From the NCBI RefSeq assembly GCF_000379125.1, contig NZ_KB900626.1:837747-901746 (forward strand): a stretch of 64,000 bases of DNA, in the 5' to 3' direction. Origin of the DNA: Methylosinus sp. LW4. Its GTDB lineage: Bacteria; Pseudomonadota; Alphaproteobacteria; Rhizobiales; Beijerinckiaceae. Below the pieces are notes generated by a model. That model saw only the letters and a program-made list of their open reading frames with translations, was not told the DNA's origin and searched no databases. The translations under genes were made by a program, and so were the position numbers. Of this stretch, positions 62,543-64,000 are shown piece after piece (position 1 is the first letter of the stretch; every line of letters starts with the position of its first letter).

Positions 62543-64000
62543 ATGACGATCAATCTCAAGGCGCCCGAGCTCCGGGAATTGAAGCCCCGCATTTTGGTGT
62601 GCGGCGTCGGCGGCGGCGGGGGCAACGCTGTCAACAATATGATTATGTCGGGCCTCTCCGGGGTGGACTTTCTGATCGCCAACACCGACGCGCAGGCGCT
62701 CGCCTCGGCGCGCGCCGAGCACATCATTCAGATGGGCCTGCAGGTGACGGAAGGCCTCGGCGCCGGCGCGCAGCCGGAAGTCGGCCGCGCCGCCGCGGAA
62801 GAGGCCAAGGACGAGATCCGCGAGCATCTCAATGGCGCGCATATGGTCTTCGTCACCGCCGGCATGGGCGGCGGCACGGGCACGGGCGCGGCGCCGGTCA
62901 TCGCCGCCACCGCGCGCGAGATGGGCATTCTGACCGTCGGCGTCGTGACCAAGCCCTTCCATTTCGAGGGCGCGCGTCGCCTGCGCATCGCCGAGGGCGG
63001 CATCGCCGAATTGCAGAAGTCGGTCGACACTCTGATCATCATCCCGAATCAGAATCTTTTCCGCATCGCCACGGAGAAGACGACCTTCGCCGACGCTTTC
63101 GCCATGGCCGATCAGGTGCTCTACTCGGGCGTCGCCTCGGTCACTGATCTCATGGTCAAGGAAGGCCTCATCAATCTCGACTTCGCCGATGTGCGCTCGA
63201 TCATGCGCGGCATGGGCAAGGCGATGATGGGCACGGGCGAGGCCACCGGAGAGCGCCGCGCCAGCCTGGCGGCGGAGGCGGCCATCGCCAATCCGCTGCT
63301 CGACGAAGTGTCGATGAAGGGCGCCCGCGGCCTCTTGATCTCGATCACCGGCGGCAACGACCTCACCCTCTACGAGGTGGACGAGGCGGCGAGCCGCATC
63401 CGCCAGGAGGTGGACGAGGACGCCAACATCATCCTCGGCGCGACCTTCGATTCTTCGCTCGAGGGCGTCGTGCGCGTGTCCGTGGTGGCGACGGGCATCG
63501 ATCTGCCCTCCACCGCCGCCGAGGACGCCGCCGCGGCGGAAGCCCGTGTGCTGGAGGCCGCCGAGCGTCTGCGCGCCCAGGTGGCGGCGCAGGGCCGGGT
63601 GTCCTTCGTTCAGACGGTCGCCGAGCCGGCTCCGCAGCCGGCGCAGCAGGCCTATGCGGCTCCCGTCTATGCGCCCGAGCCCGCGCAGGCCCCGGTCGAG
63701 CGCCAGCAGCCCTCGCCCTATTACGGCGAGCCGCAGCAGGCGCAGGCGCCCTCGCGCGATGTCTATCTCGAGCAGGTGGCGACGCGTCCGGTCTATGCGC
63801 CGGAGCCGGCGCCGCAGCCGGCCCATATGATGGAGGCGCATGAGCCCTACATCCCGCCGGCCGCCGAGCTGCCGCGCATGCGCATGCCGCAGATCGAGGA
63901 CTTCCCGCGTCCGGTGCAGGAGCAATATCGCCAGGCGCGCGGCGACGCCGCCGCCCAGGCGCCGGAGGCCGCCCGCCGCCGCACGCTGCTGGAGCGTCTC
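62543..64000 (+). CDS. ftsZ: Cell division protein FtsZ (3' partial)
   Basis: FtsZ polymerises with GTP into the division ring. The frame runs from ATG 62543 to the window end (486 codons) without a stop. The GTP site [13 protein letters not shown] lies at about residues 107-119, and NTDAQAL (T3 loop region), IITGG-like [10 protein letters not shown] and the T7 residues [11 protein letters not shown] are intact. From about residue 320 the protein becomes a long Pro/Gln/Ala-rich linker with [15 protein letters not shown] sequence, as in other Rhizobiales FtsZ proteins. The conserved C-terminal peptide that binds FtsA is beyond the window. AAAGG at 62531-62535 precedes the start. Confidence 0.97.
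   Translation, partial: MTINLKAPELRELKPRILVCGVGGGGGNAVNNMIMSGLSGVDFLIANTDAQALASARAEHIIQMGLQVTEGLGAGAQPEVGRAAAEEAKDEIREHLNGAHMVFVTAGMGGGTGTGAAPVIAATAREMGILTVGVVTKPFHFEGARRLRIAEGGIAELQKSVDTLIIIPNQNLFRIATEKTTFADAFAMADQVLYSGVASVTDLMVKEGLINLDFADVRSIMRGMGKAMMGTGEATGERRASLAAEAAIANPLLDEVSMKGARGLLISITGGNDLTLYEVDEAASRIRQEVDEDANIILGATFDSSLEGVVRVSVVATGIDLPSTAAEDAAAAEARVLEAAERLRAQVAAQGRVSFVQTVAEPAPQPAQQAYAAPVYAPEPAQAPVERQQPSPYYGEPQQAQAPSRDVYLEQVATRPVYAPEPAPQPAHMMEAHEPYIPPAAELPRMRMPQIEDFPRPVQEQYRQARGDAAAQAPEAARRRTLLERL

Overview
The window looks like chromosomal DNA of a high-GC alphaproteobacterium, most likely order Hyphomicrobiales (Rhizobiales). The reasons are codon use dominated by G/C third positions, the gene order glyA-nrdR-ribD-ribE-ribH-nusB-thiL, a meso-DAP type dcw cluster, a DUF1192/tsaD/gpsA neighbourhood, and DUF2865, DUF3501 and YcjX family genes. 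Pyruvate phosphate dikinase, serine hydroxymethyltransferase and a K+-independent H+-pyrophosphatase would fit a methylotrophic or methanotrophic member such as Methylocystaceae. No methane- or methanol-oxidation gene is present to prove this, so the family is an inference.

Layout. 1-5 kb: the end of an Fe-S heterodisulfide-reductase-like gene with its DUF3501 partner, release factor 3 and a ParDE toxin-antitoxin pair. 5-7.5 kb: a small exported protein and a secreted phosphoesterase on the minus strand. 7.9-15 kb: glyA, nrdR, the riboflavin genes, nusB and thiL, interrupted by two AT-richer genes of unknown function and by palindromic repeats. 15-19 kb: H+-pyrophosphatase, a HAD phosphatase and a patch of small genes. 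19-26.7 kb: YcjX, two tandem 38-residue exported peptides, SixA, CsaA, a TacAT-like acetyltransferase toxin pair, a SleB-type wall hydrolase, YjbQ and an acyltransferase. 26.8-32.7 kb: ppdK, DUF1192, tsaD, a phospholipase-D-like nuclease and gpsA. 32.8-42.1 kb: a GT-C-like membrane protein, several exported proteins, a cytochrome-c-like 739-residue protein with a membrane partner, and a ketoacyl synthase. 42.3-42.75 kb: RNase P RNA with a recognisable promoter.

43.3-64 kb is the division and cell-wall (dcw) cluster: rsmH, ftsL, ftsI, murE, murF, mraY, murD, ftsW, murG, murC, murB, ddl, ftsQ, ftsA and ftsZ (cut by the window end). Most junctions are ATGA or TGATG overlaps, so translation is probably coupled. 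Together these genes make UDP-MurNAc-pentapeptide, lipid I and lipid II, and build the divisome. Departures from the usual order are the absence of mraZ, a GT-C-like membrane protein coupled to murB, and two unrelated small genes between murB and ddl.

The most interesting unexplained items are the tandem peptides with an FNPQPEPPG core, which differ from each other only at codon third positions; the murB-coupled membrane protein; the cytochrome-like protein and its partner; and the small unassigned genes inserted into conserved operons. I found no CRISPR array, tRNA, rRNA, intact prophage or insertion sequence.
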